This document shows positions 33,006-41,891 of a DNA stretch of 44,104 bases, in pieces. The notes below the pieces were generated by a model. The model was not told the DNA's origin and did not search any database. It saw only the letters and a list, made by a program, of their open reading frames with translations. The DNA is from JAISGQ01 sp045604155 (GTDB taxonomy: Bacteria; Bacillota; Clostridia; Oscillospirales; Acutalibacteraceae), in NCBI GenBank assembly GCA_045604155.1, contig JAZUNN010000022.1, positions 1 through 44,104 of the forward strand, read 5' to 3'. Within the stretch, counting starts at the first letter, position 1. Every line of letters starts with the position of its first letter. The position numbers and the translations under genes are program-made.

Positions 33006-33299
33006 TCAGATAAAACTGGATTTTACTTTCTGTTTTTCCTCGTTTGATTCATACAGCATTGCTGTAACTCCGACAAATTCTCCGTATTCGTATATTGTTC
33101 TTCTGCTGATTTGCAGAAAATCCAATTCATTTGCAATCTGATTAAAAAGCGTATCTCCTGCAGGAGAATCCCATGTATCACGTAATTCCATCAGGTATTT
33201 TCTTATTTTGTCATTGCATTGTCCCATTCTGTTTCCGCTTGCACGTATTTCATCCGACAGTCGCTGCAGCGCTTCGGTAGACACTTCAATTCTTGCCAT
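33006..33299 (-). CDS. WXG100-like protein (WDSPAG), left operon head
   Basis: First gene of the left operon, 97 residues from the ATG at 33299 (AAAGGAGAGG ahead; an in-frame upstream start lies near the promoter). The sequence has two helices around TWDSPAGD, a W-x-S variant of WXG. The same WDSPAG occurs in the divergently encoded protein starting at 33538. Near the C-terminus LYESNE provides a Y-x3-E motif, and both proteins end with a similar Ser-rich KSSFI / SSKFI tail. Confidence 0.75.
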   Translation of the reverse strand: MARIEVSTEALQRLSDEIRASGNRMGQCNDKIRKYLMELRDTWDSPAGDTLFNQIANELDFLQISRRTIYEYGEFVGVTAMLYESNEEKQKVKSSFI

Positions 33300-33359
33300 T
33301 TTATCCTCTCCTTTGTTTCTTATAATCATTTTAAACTATCATATAAATATAACATTAAT

Positions 33360-33388
33360 ATTATATATCCTCATATATTTATTGTCAA
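33360..33388 (-). promoter_or_regulatory. Consensus sigma-A promoter of the left WXG operon
   Basis: On the minus strand TTGACA (33383-33388), 17 bases, TATAAT (33360-33365): both boxes match consensus. Confidence 0.82.
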
Positions 33389-33450
33389 GATTGCCCTATA
33401 TTTCACTTTCAAATTTGTTTCACTGTTGCTATTAGTATATTTGTATTCTA

Positions 33451-33479
33451 TTGCAATTTTCTGTCATTTACTGTATAAT
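33451..33479 (+). promoter_or_regulatory. Sigma-A promoter of the right WXG operon
   Basis: TTGCAA (33451-33456), 17 bases, TATAAT (33474-33479). It is divergent from the left operon promoter, with about 60 bases between the two -35 boxes, so they may share control. Confidence 0.78.
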
Positions 33480-33537
33480 GAAAGCATATAATGACTACCG
33501 AAGATTTTATTTCATTTCACCTGAAAGGTTGTTTATA

Positions 33538-33837
33538 ATGGGCATAAATGTTAAAACATCCGCATTGCGTGATGCCTCCCGGGAAATCGCTTCTGCAGGG
33601 TCTTCTTTCAAAAGACAGACTGAAGAAGGTGAACGTATCGCCGGAAAAGTCTGCCGTGTCTGGGATTCTCCCGCCGGAAGTTCTTTCTACAATGCGTACA
33701 TGAGGTTTTCCAGCGAAGCCACTCAGGCAAGCAGCGAAGTATTCAGAGGATTCTCTGTTTTCCTTTCTTCCGCTTCCGGAGAAGGATATGAAGAAGTTGA
33801 AAAAAAGCTCAAAAACACTTCAAGTAAATTCATATAA
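33538..33837 (+). CDS. WXG100-like protein (WDSPAG), right operon head
   Basis: A 99-residue helical hairpin protein starting at the ATG at 33538 (GAAAGG ahead). The turn reads VWDSPAGSSF, sharing WDSPAG with the protein encoded at 33006-33299. The C-terminus YEEVEKK carries the Y-x3-E type VII signal-like motif. It lies 15 bases ahead of the lipase gene and is likely its secretion partner. Confidence 0.78.
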   Translation: MGINVKTSALRDASREIASAGSSFKRQTEEGERIAGKVCRVWDSPAGSSFYNAYMRFSSEATQASSEVFRGFSVFLSSASGEGYEEVEKKLKNTSSKFI

Positions 33838-33852
33838 GGAGCCGATTGATTC

Positions 33853-35460
33853 ATGAGTACAATGCCTTCTCAAAGCAATGTAAGCGCTGCGCTGAATCTA
33901 TATATTTATCTCGATGATGCCAATATCCCCGACGGAACATCCATGAGTGAAATAATCAGCAAATTGAGCAATGATCCTCGTGTTTTATCTTCTGAATCAA
34001 GTGAATTCAAGGACAATTTCGAAGCTCTTTGTGCTGCCGTCAAATCTGATCCTTCTATCGGCGATCTTATAGTTTCAGGGCAGTCTGACTATATGCCCGG
34101 ATATGAGGATGTTCACGGCTGTGTCTTCACTTCACCCGACGGCGAGGCTTATGTTGCTTTCCGAGGTACCGGTGACGGACGATGGATAGACAACGGCGAA
34201 GGTCTTGGTCCGAATGATTCAAACGTTCAGAAGCTTGCTGCAAGTTATTTTGACAAGGTTGCAGAGGCAAATGGCTGGAATTCCGGCACTGACATTACCA
34301 TTACCGGGCATTCAAAAGGCGGCAATCTTTCTCAGTATATTACAATGGCAAGCGAAAAACGTTTTCTTATTGACAGATGCATTTCCATCGACGGTCAGGG
34401 CTTTTCTCCTGAAGCCATAGAAAGATTCAAAAATCTTCCCGGATACGAGGATCAGATCAGCAAGCTCTGGAGCATCAGCGGTGAAAGCGATATTGTCAAT
34501 CAGTTAGGCTATAAAATCGTCCCTGACGGTCATGATACCTATATCGATCAGAATGGCGATATGTCCGGTGTGCCTATCATGAAGTATCATTATCTTACCA
34601 ATGTGCTTGATGAAAATGGTCAGCTCAGAGATACTGTTGACGGTCCTAATGATCTGGGTATATATGCTCGCACCATGTCTGATGAATTCATGTCTCTGCC
34701 TCCTGAGCAACGCAAAGAAGCTGCTATCGGTATAATGACTTTTATTGAAGCAGGAATGGGCAAAATGGATAAGAGCACTTCAGGCTTTACCGGTGAAGAT
34801 ATTGTATCTGCAGTCAATCTTACTGTGCCTATGCTTCTTTATGCGCTGCACAATTCAGATTTCACAACTGATTCCATTGTTGAGATGGTGCTTCGCAGCG
34901 GCGTCAGGGTCATGACGACCAAGCTGTATGTTGCCACCTTATTCTATGTTCCCATATACATACATTTCATTGACCCCTTTACCACCTGGGCCGCAGGGCA
35001 GATCGCTCAGAAGCTCGCACAGCTGAAATTAAGGCTTTCAGAGATCTGTGAAGCGGTGATTGAGTGTCTTAACAACATAGGCGAAGGCGTCAGAGATCTT
35101 ATCACTCTGATTCAGCGAGGATACAACTTCGTTCTCCGTACTATTGATGATATCACCACATGGTTCAATGAGAACTTCAACAAGGGATACCGCACTGCTA
35201 TGTCAAGTCCTTCTATATACATCAACACTGATGGATATGCCCAGTGTGCACAGCGCCTTGCCAATCTTTACTGGAAGATACGACGTATTGAAGGAATTCT
35301 TGATGAGGTCTACTGGTGGCATCAGATGCCTCTTGATGAATATCATGCGGTCGGCAACGCAAACCGACGTGTGGGCAGTCTTTCAAAAATCAAAAAATGC
35401 AAGGCATATTTTGATGAAACTGCAAATGATTTCAATGAAATTGAGAGAAAATATAAATAA
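33853..35460 (+). CDS. DUF2974-type lipase with C-terminal helical domain (putative type VII effector)
   Basis: A 535-residue protein. The N-terminal alpha/beta-hydrolase part (about residues 1-300) has the nucleophile motif GHSKGGN (Ser154), the AFRGT loop, and likely triad partners Asp213 (ESDIV) and His246 (KYHYLT); these are chosen by eye. A hydrophobic segment (TKLYVATLFYVPIYIHFI) follows, then a helical C-terminal region (about 370-535) with a charged coiled segment. There is no signal peptide. This layout, an enzyme first and a helical WXG/LXG-like part last, recalls reverse-orientation type VII lipases such as Staphylococcus TslA. The neighbours are WXG proteins. AAGGAG supports the start. 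Confidence 0.78.
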   Translation: MSTMPSQSNVSAALNLYIYLDDANIPDGTSMSEIISKLSNDPRVLSSESSEFKDNFEALCAAVKSDPSIGDLIVSGQSDYMPGYEDVHGCVFTSPDGEAYVAFRGTGDGRWIDNGEGLGPNDSNVQKLAASYFDKVAEANGWNSGTDITITGHSKGGNLSQYITMASEKRFLIDRCISIDGQGFSPEAIERFKNLPGYEDQISKLWSISGESDIVNQLGYKIVPDGHDTYIDQNGDMSGVPIMKYHYLTNVLDENGQLRDTVDGPNDLGIYARTMSDEFMSLPPEQRKEAAIGIMTFIEAGMGKMDKSTSGFTGEDIVSAVNLTVPMLLYALHNSDFTTDSIVEMVLRSGVRVMTTKLYVATLFYVPIYIHFIDPFTTWAAGQIAQKLAQLKLRLSEICEAVIECLNNIGEGVRDLITLIQRGYNFVLRTIDDITTWFNENFNKGYRTAMSSPSIYINTDGYAQCAQRLANLYWKIRRIEGILDEVYWWHQMPLDEYHAVGNANRRVGSLSKIKKCKAYFDETANDFNEIERKYK

Positions 35461-35477
35461 GAAAGGGAGGTTTTACT

Positions 35478-35675
35478 GTGGCAGATGCCAATACAAAAGC
35501 ATTGCTCAACGAAGCAATATATCTTATGCAGCAGGTCAGAAATGAACTTAATTCCGTTGCAAAAAGCGCTCGTTCATACGGCGATAATGTAGGCGAAGAA
35601 AAATGTGCTCTTGTCCTCGAAAACCTCGCCGATGACTATGATTACGCCATCAGGCAGATAAGAAAGGTAGTCTGA
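35478..35675 (+). CDS. Small helical protein of the lipase operon
   Basis: A 65-residue, mostly helical protein without tryptophan, starting at a GTG (35478) with GGGAGG just ahead. It lies between the lipase and a WXG protein. Position and size fit an accessory (Lap-type) protein required for effector export; no motif proves this. Confidence 0.65.
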   Translation: MADANTKALLNEAIYLMQQVRNELNSVAKSARSYGDNVGEEKCALVLENLADDYDYAIRQIRKVV

Positions 35676-35677
35676 TC

Positions 35678-35983
35678 ATGGGATATCGTATTGAAGTGAA
35701 TCATCAGGCTCTCCGTCAGTATTCCAGAGAGCTCAGGGATGTTGCTGTCGACTGCAGAAATTCTGTAAGACGTGCTGCAGATACTTCATCATCTCTCCGT
35801 CCTTACTGGAGCGGTGATGATGCAAATGTCTTTTACTCAAGACTTTCAGGCATAACATCAGCAGCTTCTGCCCCCATGAAAACAAGCACTGTCATAGAAC
35901 AGTATGCCGATATTCTTGAAAGTGCTGCAAACGATTATACAAAAGCTCAGGCTGATGCTATCAACCGTGCAAACCGACTCTGA
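35678..35983 (+). CDS. WXG100-like protein (WSG)
   Basis: A 101-residue helical hairpin with the canonical W-x-G turn, YWSGDDA (about residues 43-49), and an N-terminal helix beginning VNHQALRQYSREL. It starts 2 bases after the previous stop and ends the right operon. Together with the 65-residue protein it probably forms the targeting partner pair for the lipase. Confidence 0.78.
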   Translation: MGYRIEVNHQALRQYSRELRDVAVDCRNSVRRAADTSSSLRPYWSGDDANVFYSRLSGITSAASAPMKTSTVIEQYADILESAANDYTKAQADAINRANRL

Positions 35984-36007
35984 TTTACCGAAAGGTGCTG
36001 ACATCTA

Positions 36008-36451
36008 TTGAAAAGCGAAAAGCTCCGGCAGTTTGTCAAAAAGCTGTTCTCCCGTGAGGTAATTCTTTACCTCCTTTTCGGAGTGCTTACTACCGTTATT
36101 GATTTTATTGTTTTCTATTTTGCCTATAATTATCTTCACATCGATGAGATGATTGCCACCGCTCTGGCATGGTGCTTTGCAGTTGTTTTTGCATATGTCA
36201 CAAACCGTATCTTTGTCTTTGAAAGCAAGGAAAAAGACAAGGTCGGAATTCTGCGAGAAATAGGTTTGTTCGTTGGTGCCAGACTTATTTCCCTCGGAAT
36301 TTCAGAGCTTATTGTCCTCCTTATCATGAAGGTTATGGGTTTTGACGGAAAACTCGGAAGCATCGTAACGAAACTGATTTGTGCCATTGTTGTTGTCATT
36401 TTTAACTACATTGCAAGCAAGCTGGTAATTTTCAATAAGAAAAAATCGTAA
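36008..36451 (+). CDS. GtrA-family membrane protein
   Basis: A 147-residue protein with four membrane helices: YLLFGVLTTVIDFIVFYFA, AWCFAVVFAYVTNRIFVF, the ISLGISELIVLLIMKV segment and LICAIVVVIFNYIASKLVIF. This matches GtrA, thought to move lipid-linked sugars across the membrane for cell-surface glycosylation. It starts at a TTG (36008) with GAAAGGTG ahead. It is 24 bases after the WXG operon and may be read through from it. Confidence 0.85.
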   Translation: MKSEKLRQFVKKLFSREVILYLLFGVLTTVIDFIVFYFAYNYLHIDEMIATALAWCFAVVFAYVTNRIFVFESKEKDKVGILREIGLFVGARLISLGISELIVLLIMKVMGFDGKLGSIVTKLICAIVVVIFNYIASKLVIFNKKKS

Positions 36452-36529
36452 TTTTATGTGATTTTGCTGGACAACACGCGAAACATCCGCTATAATTTTC
36501 TCAGAAAATTTTTGAAAGGGGTTTTTACC

Positions 36530-37012
36530 ATGCCATTTTGCACTAAGTGCGGTCAGAGTTTTGACGACAATCTCAACAACTGTCCCTTCTGCGGAGCAGT
36601 AAACAAAGCCAAGGAAGATTCTTCTGATTTTAATGCAAAAGATCTTTACAACATGGCTTTCGACACCGAGGATACCACATCTTCCGTTGATGCAAATGAT
36701 ATCAAAGCAAACAAGGGTATCACCATTCTCTCCTACATAGGACCTCTTGCATTTATTCCCTATTTTGCAAGAAAAGATTCAAAGTTTGCTCATTATCACG
36801 CATCCAGAGGTCTTAACCTGTTTATCATTCAGACCATTATTTCTATTGTTGTTGGTATAATCTGCGGTCTTATCCCCGGTTGGATTTCCTGGATCATCTC
36901 TGTTCCCGTTGACATTATTCTGGTTGTCTTCTCCGTTATCGGTATCATAAATGTTGCAAAGGGCAGATGCAGAGAGCTTCCCCTTATCAGCGGTTTTAAA
37001 ATTGTCAAATAG
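36530..37012 (+). CDS. Zinc-ribbon membrane protein (DUF4870/Tic20-like)
   Basis: A 160-residue protein. The N-terminal zinc ribbon (CTKCG ... CPFCG, about residues 4-24) is followed by a polar linker and two or three membrane segments (LSYIGPLAFIPYF, then IIQTIISIVVGIICG and ISVPVDIILVVFSVIG). The FAHYHASRGLNLF segment between them is the hallmark of the DUF4870/TM2-like group. The ATG at 36530 has GAAAGGGG ahead. Function is not known. Confidence 0.75.
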   Translation: MPFCTKCGQSFDDNLNNCPFCGAVNKAKEDSSDFNAKDLYNMAFDTEDTTSSVDANDIKANKGITILSYIGPLAFIPYFARKDSKFAHYHASRGLNLFIIQTIISIVVGIICGLIPGWISWIISVPVDIILVVFSVIGIINVAKGRCRELPLISGFKIVK

Positions 37013-37025
37013 TTTTTGTTTTATG

Positions 37026-37056
37026 AAAGCCTCCGCTTTTTGCGGAGGCTTTTTTC
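37026..37056 (+). terminator. Terminator after the zinc-ribbon membrane gene
   Basis: AAAGCCTCCGC and its complement around five Ts, followed by a long T run. Confidence 0.9.
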
Positions 37057-37119
37057 TCTTGTACCTTACTTATTTTCGGTTTATAATGTCCTAAGAAATT
37101 TAATTCAGGGGTTTTGTCT

Positions 37120-39150
37120 GTGACTTACGAGGAATTTGCAGAAAAATTCAATATAATTCTCAACGAACAGCAAAGCTGCGCCGTAAAGGAAACCGAAGGT
37201 GCTGTTCTGCTGCTGGCTGTTCCCGGCAGCGGTAAAACCACCGTGCTTGTGACAAGACTTGGCTACATGCTTTACTGCAGAGGAATTAATCCCTCTTCTG
37301 TTCTGACCATGACCTACACTATCGCCGCAACAAATGATATGCGCAGGCGTTTTGCTTCAATTTTTGGTGACGAGTTTGCTTCTTCTCTTGAATTCAGGAC
37401 CATAAACGGAGTCTGTTCAAAAATAATCCGCACCTACGAGCAGATGAGCGGCAGTCATGCATTTGAGCTGCTTGTTAACGAAAAGGATATCTCTTCTCTT
37501 ATTGCATCCATATACCGTGACACTGAGGACAGCTTTCCTTCGGAAAGTGACATAAGGAGTGTGCGCACTCTGATAACCTACGCCAAAAACATGATGCTTT
37601 CCGATTCCGAAATAAAAGACCTCAATGACCAGCTTTCAGGCTTTTCTGATATGTATCACAGATACTGCGATGCGCTCAAAGCCCGCAGGCTTATGGATTA
37701 CGACGATCAGATGGTATATGCTCTGCGAATTATCGAAAGATATCCTCAGATTCTGCAGAGAATACATTCCCGTTATCGGTATATCTGTGTTGACGAAGCT
37801 CAGGATACTTCAAAAATACAGCACAGAATAATTTCTCTGCTGGCAAAGGGTTCGGGAAATATTTTTATGGTCGGAGATGAGGATCAGAGCATTTATGGCT
37901 TCAGGGCTGCATATCCTCAGGCTCTGATGGATTTTGAGAAGGAGTATAAAAACGCAAAGATTCTGCTCATGGAGGAAAATTTCCGTTCAGGAGCAAAGAT
38001 AGTCGGTGCTGCAGACAGATTTATAAGCAAAAATACAGACAGACATAAAAAATCCATGCGTGCTGCCCGGCAGGAGTCAGATAATATAAAGGATATATCT
38101 CTCACGACACGTATCGAGCAGTATTCATATCTGCTTGATGTTGCCCGAAAGTGCAGCAATGACACCGCTGTGCTTTATCGTGACAATGAAAGTGCACTGC
38201 CTCTTGTTGATCTTTTTGACAGAAACGGCATCGTCTTCAGAATGCGCTCAGGCGATATGACATTCTTCTCTCACCGCATTGTTGCAGATATCAGAAATAT
38301 CATTCGTTTTGCTTATGATCCCAGCGACACGGACGCTTTCATGCAGATATACTACAAGGTTACAACCTATCTGAACAAGGCAAATGCAGTTTCTCTGTGC
38401 GAAATCAGCAAAAAGGAAAACATCTCCGTATGGGATGCTTTTTTCGCCGCTGAAAATATTCAACCCGGAGTGCTCAGAGGCTGCAGAAGCATAAAGTCAC
38501 ATTTCGATGCTTTGCCAAAGGATCGTGGCGACAGAGCAATTTCAAGGATTTTCAACATTATGGGTTACAGTGAATATCTTGAACGTATGGGGATGAAAAC
38601 CGAGAAAATATCTGTGCTTGCCGCTATCGGAGCAAATGAAGTCAGTCCTCTGGGACTGCTGCGCAGACTTGACGAGCTTGAAAGTCTGATTCGTTCAGAC
38701 TCCCCTGTCAGTGAGCCCCGTATCACTCTTTCCACCATACATTCAAGCAAGGGTCTTGAGTATGATACGGTTTACATAATGGATGTTTATGACGGGCTTT
38801 TTCCGGAAAATGTCGCTGATAACCCTCGTTTTTTCGATGAAGAAGACCTTCGTATCTATCAGGAAGAGCGCAGGCTTTTCTATGTCGGTGTCACCCGTGC
38901 AAAAAACAATCTCCGACTTCTGACCTATAAGGATTCTCCTTCTTCATTTACCGAAGAATTTCTGTCTGCTTATACTGCAGCTGCAATTCAGCGCAAGTGC
39001 AAGGTCGGCGATAAGGTTATTCACAAGATGTACGGAGAAGGCACTGTGCTTTCTCTCCATGATGATATTGTCAAAATTGATTTTACTGACGGAAATGTAA
39101 GAGCTTTTTCTCTTAAGACCTTATTTTCTCAGAACCTTCTCAGACAATAA
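37120..39150 (+). CDS. UvrD/PcrA-like superfamily 1 helicase
   Basis: A 676-residue 3'-to-5' DNA helicase. Motif I is AVPGSGKTT, motif II VDEAQDTS, motif III DEDQSIYGFR, motif IV NFRSG and motif VI LFYVGVTRAKNNL, so the helicase core is complete. The C-terminus carries a short PcrA-type tail domain (DKVIHKMYGEGTVLSL). I chose the GTG at 37120 (GGGG eight bases ahead); a TTG at 37114 is the alternative. Such helicases work in repair and replication restart. It is shorter than usual PcrA (about 720-740 residues). Confidence 0.9.
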   Translation: MTYEEFAEKFNIILNEQQSCAVKETEGAVLLLAVPGSGKTTVLVTRLGYMLYCRGINPSSVLTMTYTIAATNDMRRRFASIFGDEFASSLEFRTINGVCSKIIRTYEQMSGSHAFELLVNEKDISSLIASIYRDTEDSFPSESDIRSVRTLITYAKNMMLSDSEIKDLNDQLSGFSDMYHRYCDALKARRLMDYDDQMVYALRIIERYPQILQRIHSRYRYICVDEAQDTSKIQHRIISLLAKGSGNIFMVGDEDQSIYGFRAAYPQALMDFEKEYKNAKILLMEENFRSGAKIVGAADRFISKNTDRHKKSMRAARQESDNIKDISLTTRIEQYSYLLDVARKCSNDTAVLYRDNESALPLVDLFDRNGIVFRMRSGDMTFFSHRIVADIRNIIRFAYDPSDTDAFMQIYYKVTTYLNKANAVSLCEISKKENISVWDAFFAAENIQPGVLRGCRSIKSHFDALPKDRGDRAISRIFNIMGYSEYLERMGMKTEKISVLAAIGANEVSPLGLLRRLDELESLIRSDSPVSEPRITLSTIHSSKGLEYDTVYIMDVYDGLFPENVADNPRFFDEEDLRIYQEERRLFYVGVTRAKNNLRLLTYKDSPSSFTEEFLSAYTAAAIQRKCKVGDKVIHKMYGEGTVLSLHDDIVKIDFTDGNVRAFSLKTLFSQNLLRQ

Positions 39151-39180
39151 AAAAGAGTCCCGAAACAGGGACTCTTTTTT
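39149..39180. terminator. Bidirectional terminator
   Basis: AAAAAAGAGTCCC and its complement around GAAACA. It divides the helicase gene from the convergent isomerase-family gene. Confidence 0.92.
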
Positions 39181-39182
39181 TC

Positions 39183-40655
39183 TTATTTAAAAGGATTTTC
39201 TGTGGGATAGGGCAGTGTTTTGGGCTGGTTATAAGCAATATCCTCAACACCGAGATACTTGAACACCTCATAAAGTGCCTTGCCGCAATGTGCAAATGCA
39301 ACTGCGCCGTGGTGGGGATATCTCTTCTGTACCAGTACATGACGATAGAATCTGCCCATTTCGGGAATTGCAAAGATTCCGATGCCGCCGAAGCTGCGGG
39401 TTGCAACGGGAAGAACTTCGCCCTGAGCGATATAGCTGCGCAGGACTCCGTTGCTGTCGCACTGGAGACGATAGAAGGTGATATCAGATGCTGCGATGTC
39501 ACCTTCGAGAGTGCCTCTTGTGAAATCAGGCTCTGAGTCCTTCGGCTCAAGAAGACGATGCTGGATAAGCTGGTACTTTACTGCACAATCGGTGCACATT
39601 TTGCAGCTGGGGGTGTTTCCGCAGTGGAATCCCATGAATGTATCGGTAAGAGCATAGTCAAACTTGCCTGCGATGTCCTCATCATAGAGATACTTGGGAA
39701 CAGAATTATTTATGTCAAGTAATGTTACTGCATCATTTGTAACACAGGCACCTACATATTCGCTTAATGCACCGTAAATATCAACTTCGCAGGCAACGGG
39801 AATTCCCTTCGCCGCAAGACGAGAGTTTACATAACAAGGCTCGAATCCGAATGTTTCGGGGAATGCGGGCCAGCACTTGTCCGCAAATACAACATACTCT
39901 CTTGCACCCTTGTGAGCTTCTGCCCAGTCAAGAAGAGTAAGCTCAAACTGTGCCATTCTTTCGCAGAGGTCGGGATAATGACGTCCCTCGCCCATCTCTT
40001 CTGCCATTTCTGCAACAACATCTGCAATTCTGGGGTCATTTGCATGAGCCTTGTATGCTACAAGAAGATCAAGCTCGGAATTCTCTTCAATCTCTACGCC
40101 CAGCTCATAAAGTCCCTTGATGGGCGCATTGCAGGCGAAAAAGTCCTGAGGACGGGGTCCGAAGGTGATTATCTTCAGGTTTCTTACTCCGATAATACCC
40201 CGTGCAATGGGAACAAATTCTGCGATCATATCTGCAATTTCAGCTGCAGTACCTACGGGATACTCAGGAATATATGCCTTCAGGTGACGCATTCCGAGGT
40301 TGTAGGAGCAGTTGAGCATACCGCAGTATGCATCGCCTCTGCCGTTGATAAGGTCACCGTCGCCTTCAGCTGCGGCAGCATACATTACAGGACCGTTGAA
40401 CTTCTGAGCAATGAGGGTTTCAGGTGTTTCAGGACCAAAGTTTCCGAGGAACACAACAAGAGCATTGCAGCCTGCAGCCTTGACCTCGTCAAGTGCAGCC
40501 AGTGCATCCTTTTCGTTTTCAACTGTAACAGTACACTCATAAAGGTCACCGCTGTATGCTTCAACTATTGCCTTGCGTCTGGAAATAGACAGCTCAATAG
40601 GGAAGCAGTCTCTCGACACTGCAATAATACCAAGTTTTACTTCGGGAATATTCAT
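39183..40655 (-). CDS. L-fucose/L-arabinose isomerase-family protein
   Basis: A 490-residue cytoplasmic protein with the fold of the fucose/arabinose isomerases: an N-terminal Rossmann-like part (VVFLGNFGPETPETL), a middle domain (FGPRPQDFFACN) and the C-terminal domain (MGFHCGNTPSC ... PHHGAVAFAHCG). A Cys-x2-Cys-x2-Cys-like set occurs (SCKMCTDC). It is a lone gene, not in a sugar operon, so the substrate is open; an aldose-ketose isomerase acting on a deoxy or pentose sugar is the best guess. AAGGAGAG supports the start, and TATAAT is visible upstream at 40705-40710. Confidence 0.8.
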   Translation of the reverse strand: MNIPEVKLGIIAVSRDCFPIELSISRRKAIVEAYSGDLYECTVTVENEKDALAALDEVKAAGCNALVVFLGNFGPETPETLIAQKFNGPVMYAAAAEGDGDLINGRGDAYCGMLNCSYNLGMRHLKAYIPEYPVGTAAEIADMIAEFVPIARGIIGVRNLKIITFGPRPQDFFACNAPIKGLYELGVEIEENSELDLLVAYKAHANDPRIADVVAEMAEEMGEGRHYPDLCERMAQFELTLLDWAEAHKGAREYVVFADKCWPAFPETFGFEPCYVNSRLAAKGIPVACEVDIYGALSEYVGACVTNDAVTLLDINNSVPKYLYDEDIAGKFDYALTDTFMGFHCGNTPSCKMCTDCAVKYQLIQHRLLEPKDSEPDFTRGTLEGDIAASDITFYRLQCDSNGVLRSYIAQGEVLPVATRSFGGIGIFAIPEMGRFYRHVLVQKRYPHHGAVAFAHCGKALYEVFKYLGVEDIAYNQPKTLPYPTENPFK

Positions 40656-40704
40656 CGTTATCTCTCCTTTTTTATTCTGAAGTAGAGTTATACAACAAAT
40701 ATAT

Positions 40705-40731
40705 ATTATAACATAATGCCGATAATTTCAA
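40705..40731 (-). promoter_or_regulatory. Possible promoter for the isomerase-family gene
   Basis: On the minus strand TTGAAA (40726-40731), 15 bases, TATAAT (40705-40710). The -10 is perfect; the spacing is shorter than normal. Confidence 0.45.
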
Positions 40732-40847
40732 TGTTTACATATAAATTCTCAAATTATCTCAAGTAAATAATATAATAACACGAAAGAAACATTACAACTT
40801 CTCATCCGAATCATAATTCCCATACAATTATTAATGGTTTCTTTCCT

Positions 40848-41816
40848 TCAGCCTGCTCTTTTGAAAAACTCGTAGCTGACTGCAGGTGCACCGTCAATCA
40901 GGAAATAATTCTGGAGAATAAGTGTGTCGTCTTCGGTCAGGGTCAGTGCGAAGGTTGTGTCAAAGTTTCCGATGTAATCCACATCAGCTGTCCAGCAATC
41001 ATTTCCGCACTTATAATACAGTTCTCCGTCTGCGATAATCAGCGCCTTGTTCTTATAATTATTATCGGGGAATTCTTTGCTGGTATAAGTTATCGAAAGA
41101 TTGTCTTCGGAATCACCTTTTATGGTAATCTTGCAGGCTCCGGGTGCGGAATCTTCCTCATAACCCTCTACCATAGTCCGGGTGCGTTCCCATTCTCCGA
41201 CCATTGCAATTGGCTCGGGACAATTATCCTCAGTGTCCGCCGCCGCATTCTTTATACAGATTGTACTCATAAGAGCGTGAGTCTCGACGTACATTTCTCC
41301 GTACATACTGGAATGCACCTGAGTTTCGACTACATAGCATCCGTCGGTGCTTTCTATAATCAGAAAATGCATATCGTAGTCAGGAGCATCAATTGCCCTG
41401 CTGCACCACACCATAATCGCTTCATATTCCCCCAAGTAAACATAGGAAGAATTACAGTCTTCATATCTGTCACTGTTCTGATAAATCAGTCCGTCGGCAA
41501 GATCGGATGCCTCCATGTCATTTAAATAGACGCAATAGTAAATATTTCGCTCGCCGTCCCAATTTGTATAAGTAAATGTATCAATACCCAAATCAGAGGA
41601 ATAGGAAAAGTTCTCGGGATTATATCCTATAGTGTAGTCACCGACGGTTCCCTGCACAAATTTTACATTGATCTCACTTCCGTCAGGCAGTTCCATTACA
41701 CTTTCCTGCTCGGGTGTCTGAGCAGGCTCTGATTCGGAATCCTTTCCGCAGGCGCAAAATGCGAACATGGCTGCAAGAACAAGAAACATTGCCATTAATC
41801 TGATTGAGTTTTTCAC
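40848..41816 (-). CDS. Putative lipoprotein of unknown function
   Basis: A 322-residue exported protein from the GTG at 41816, chosen because AGGAGTG lies 6 bases ahead; an in-frame ATG at 41846 sits in a hairpin. Signal sequence KNSIRLMAMFLVLAAMFAFCAC ends in a lipobox with two nearby Cys. The mature part is Glu/Ser-rich at first, then a domain with segments such as NPENFSYSSDLGIDTFTYTNW and the C-terminal TLILQNYFLIDGAPAVSYEF. No family recognised. Confidence 0.78.
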   Translation of the reverse strand: MKNSIRLMAMFLVLAAMFAFCACGKDSESEPAQTPEQESVMELPDGSEINVKFVQGTVGDYTIGYNPENFSYSSDLGIDTFTYTNWDGERNIYYCVYLNDMEASDLADGLIYQNSDRYEDCNSSYVYLGEYEAIMVWCSRAIDAPDYDMHFLIIESTDGCYVVETQVHSSMYGEMYVETHALMSTICIKNAAADTEDNCPEPIAMVGEWERTRTMVEGYEEDSAPGACKITIKGDSEDNLSITYTSKEFPDNNYKNKALIIADGELYYKCGNDCWTADVDYIGNFDTTFALTLTEDDTLILQNYFLIDGAPAVSYEFFKRAG

Positions 41817-41844
41817 AGTAAACACTCCTTTATTATTTAACCGC

Positions 41845-41879
41845 ACAAGGCGAAACCGCTTGTATCGGTTTCGCCTTGT
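41845..41879 (-). terminator. Hairpin after the Ig-like protein gene
   Basis: ACAAGGCGAAACCG and its complement around a 7-base loop, 12 bases after the stop. There is little U-run, so it may be a weak terminator or attenuator before the lipoprotein gene. Confidence 0.6.
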
Positions 41880-41891
41880 CTGTCAGTTTAT

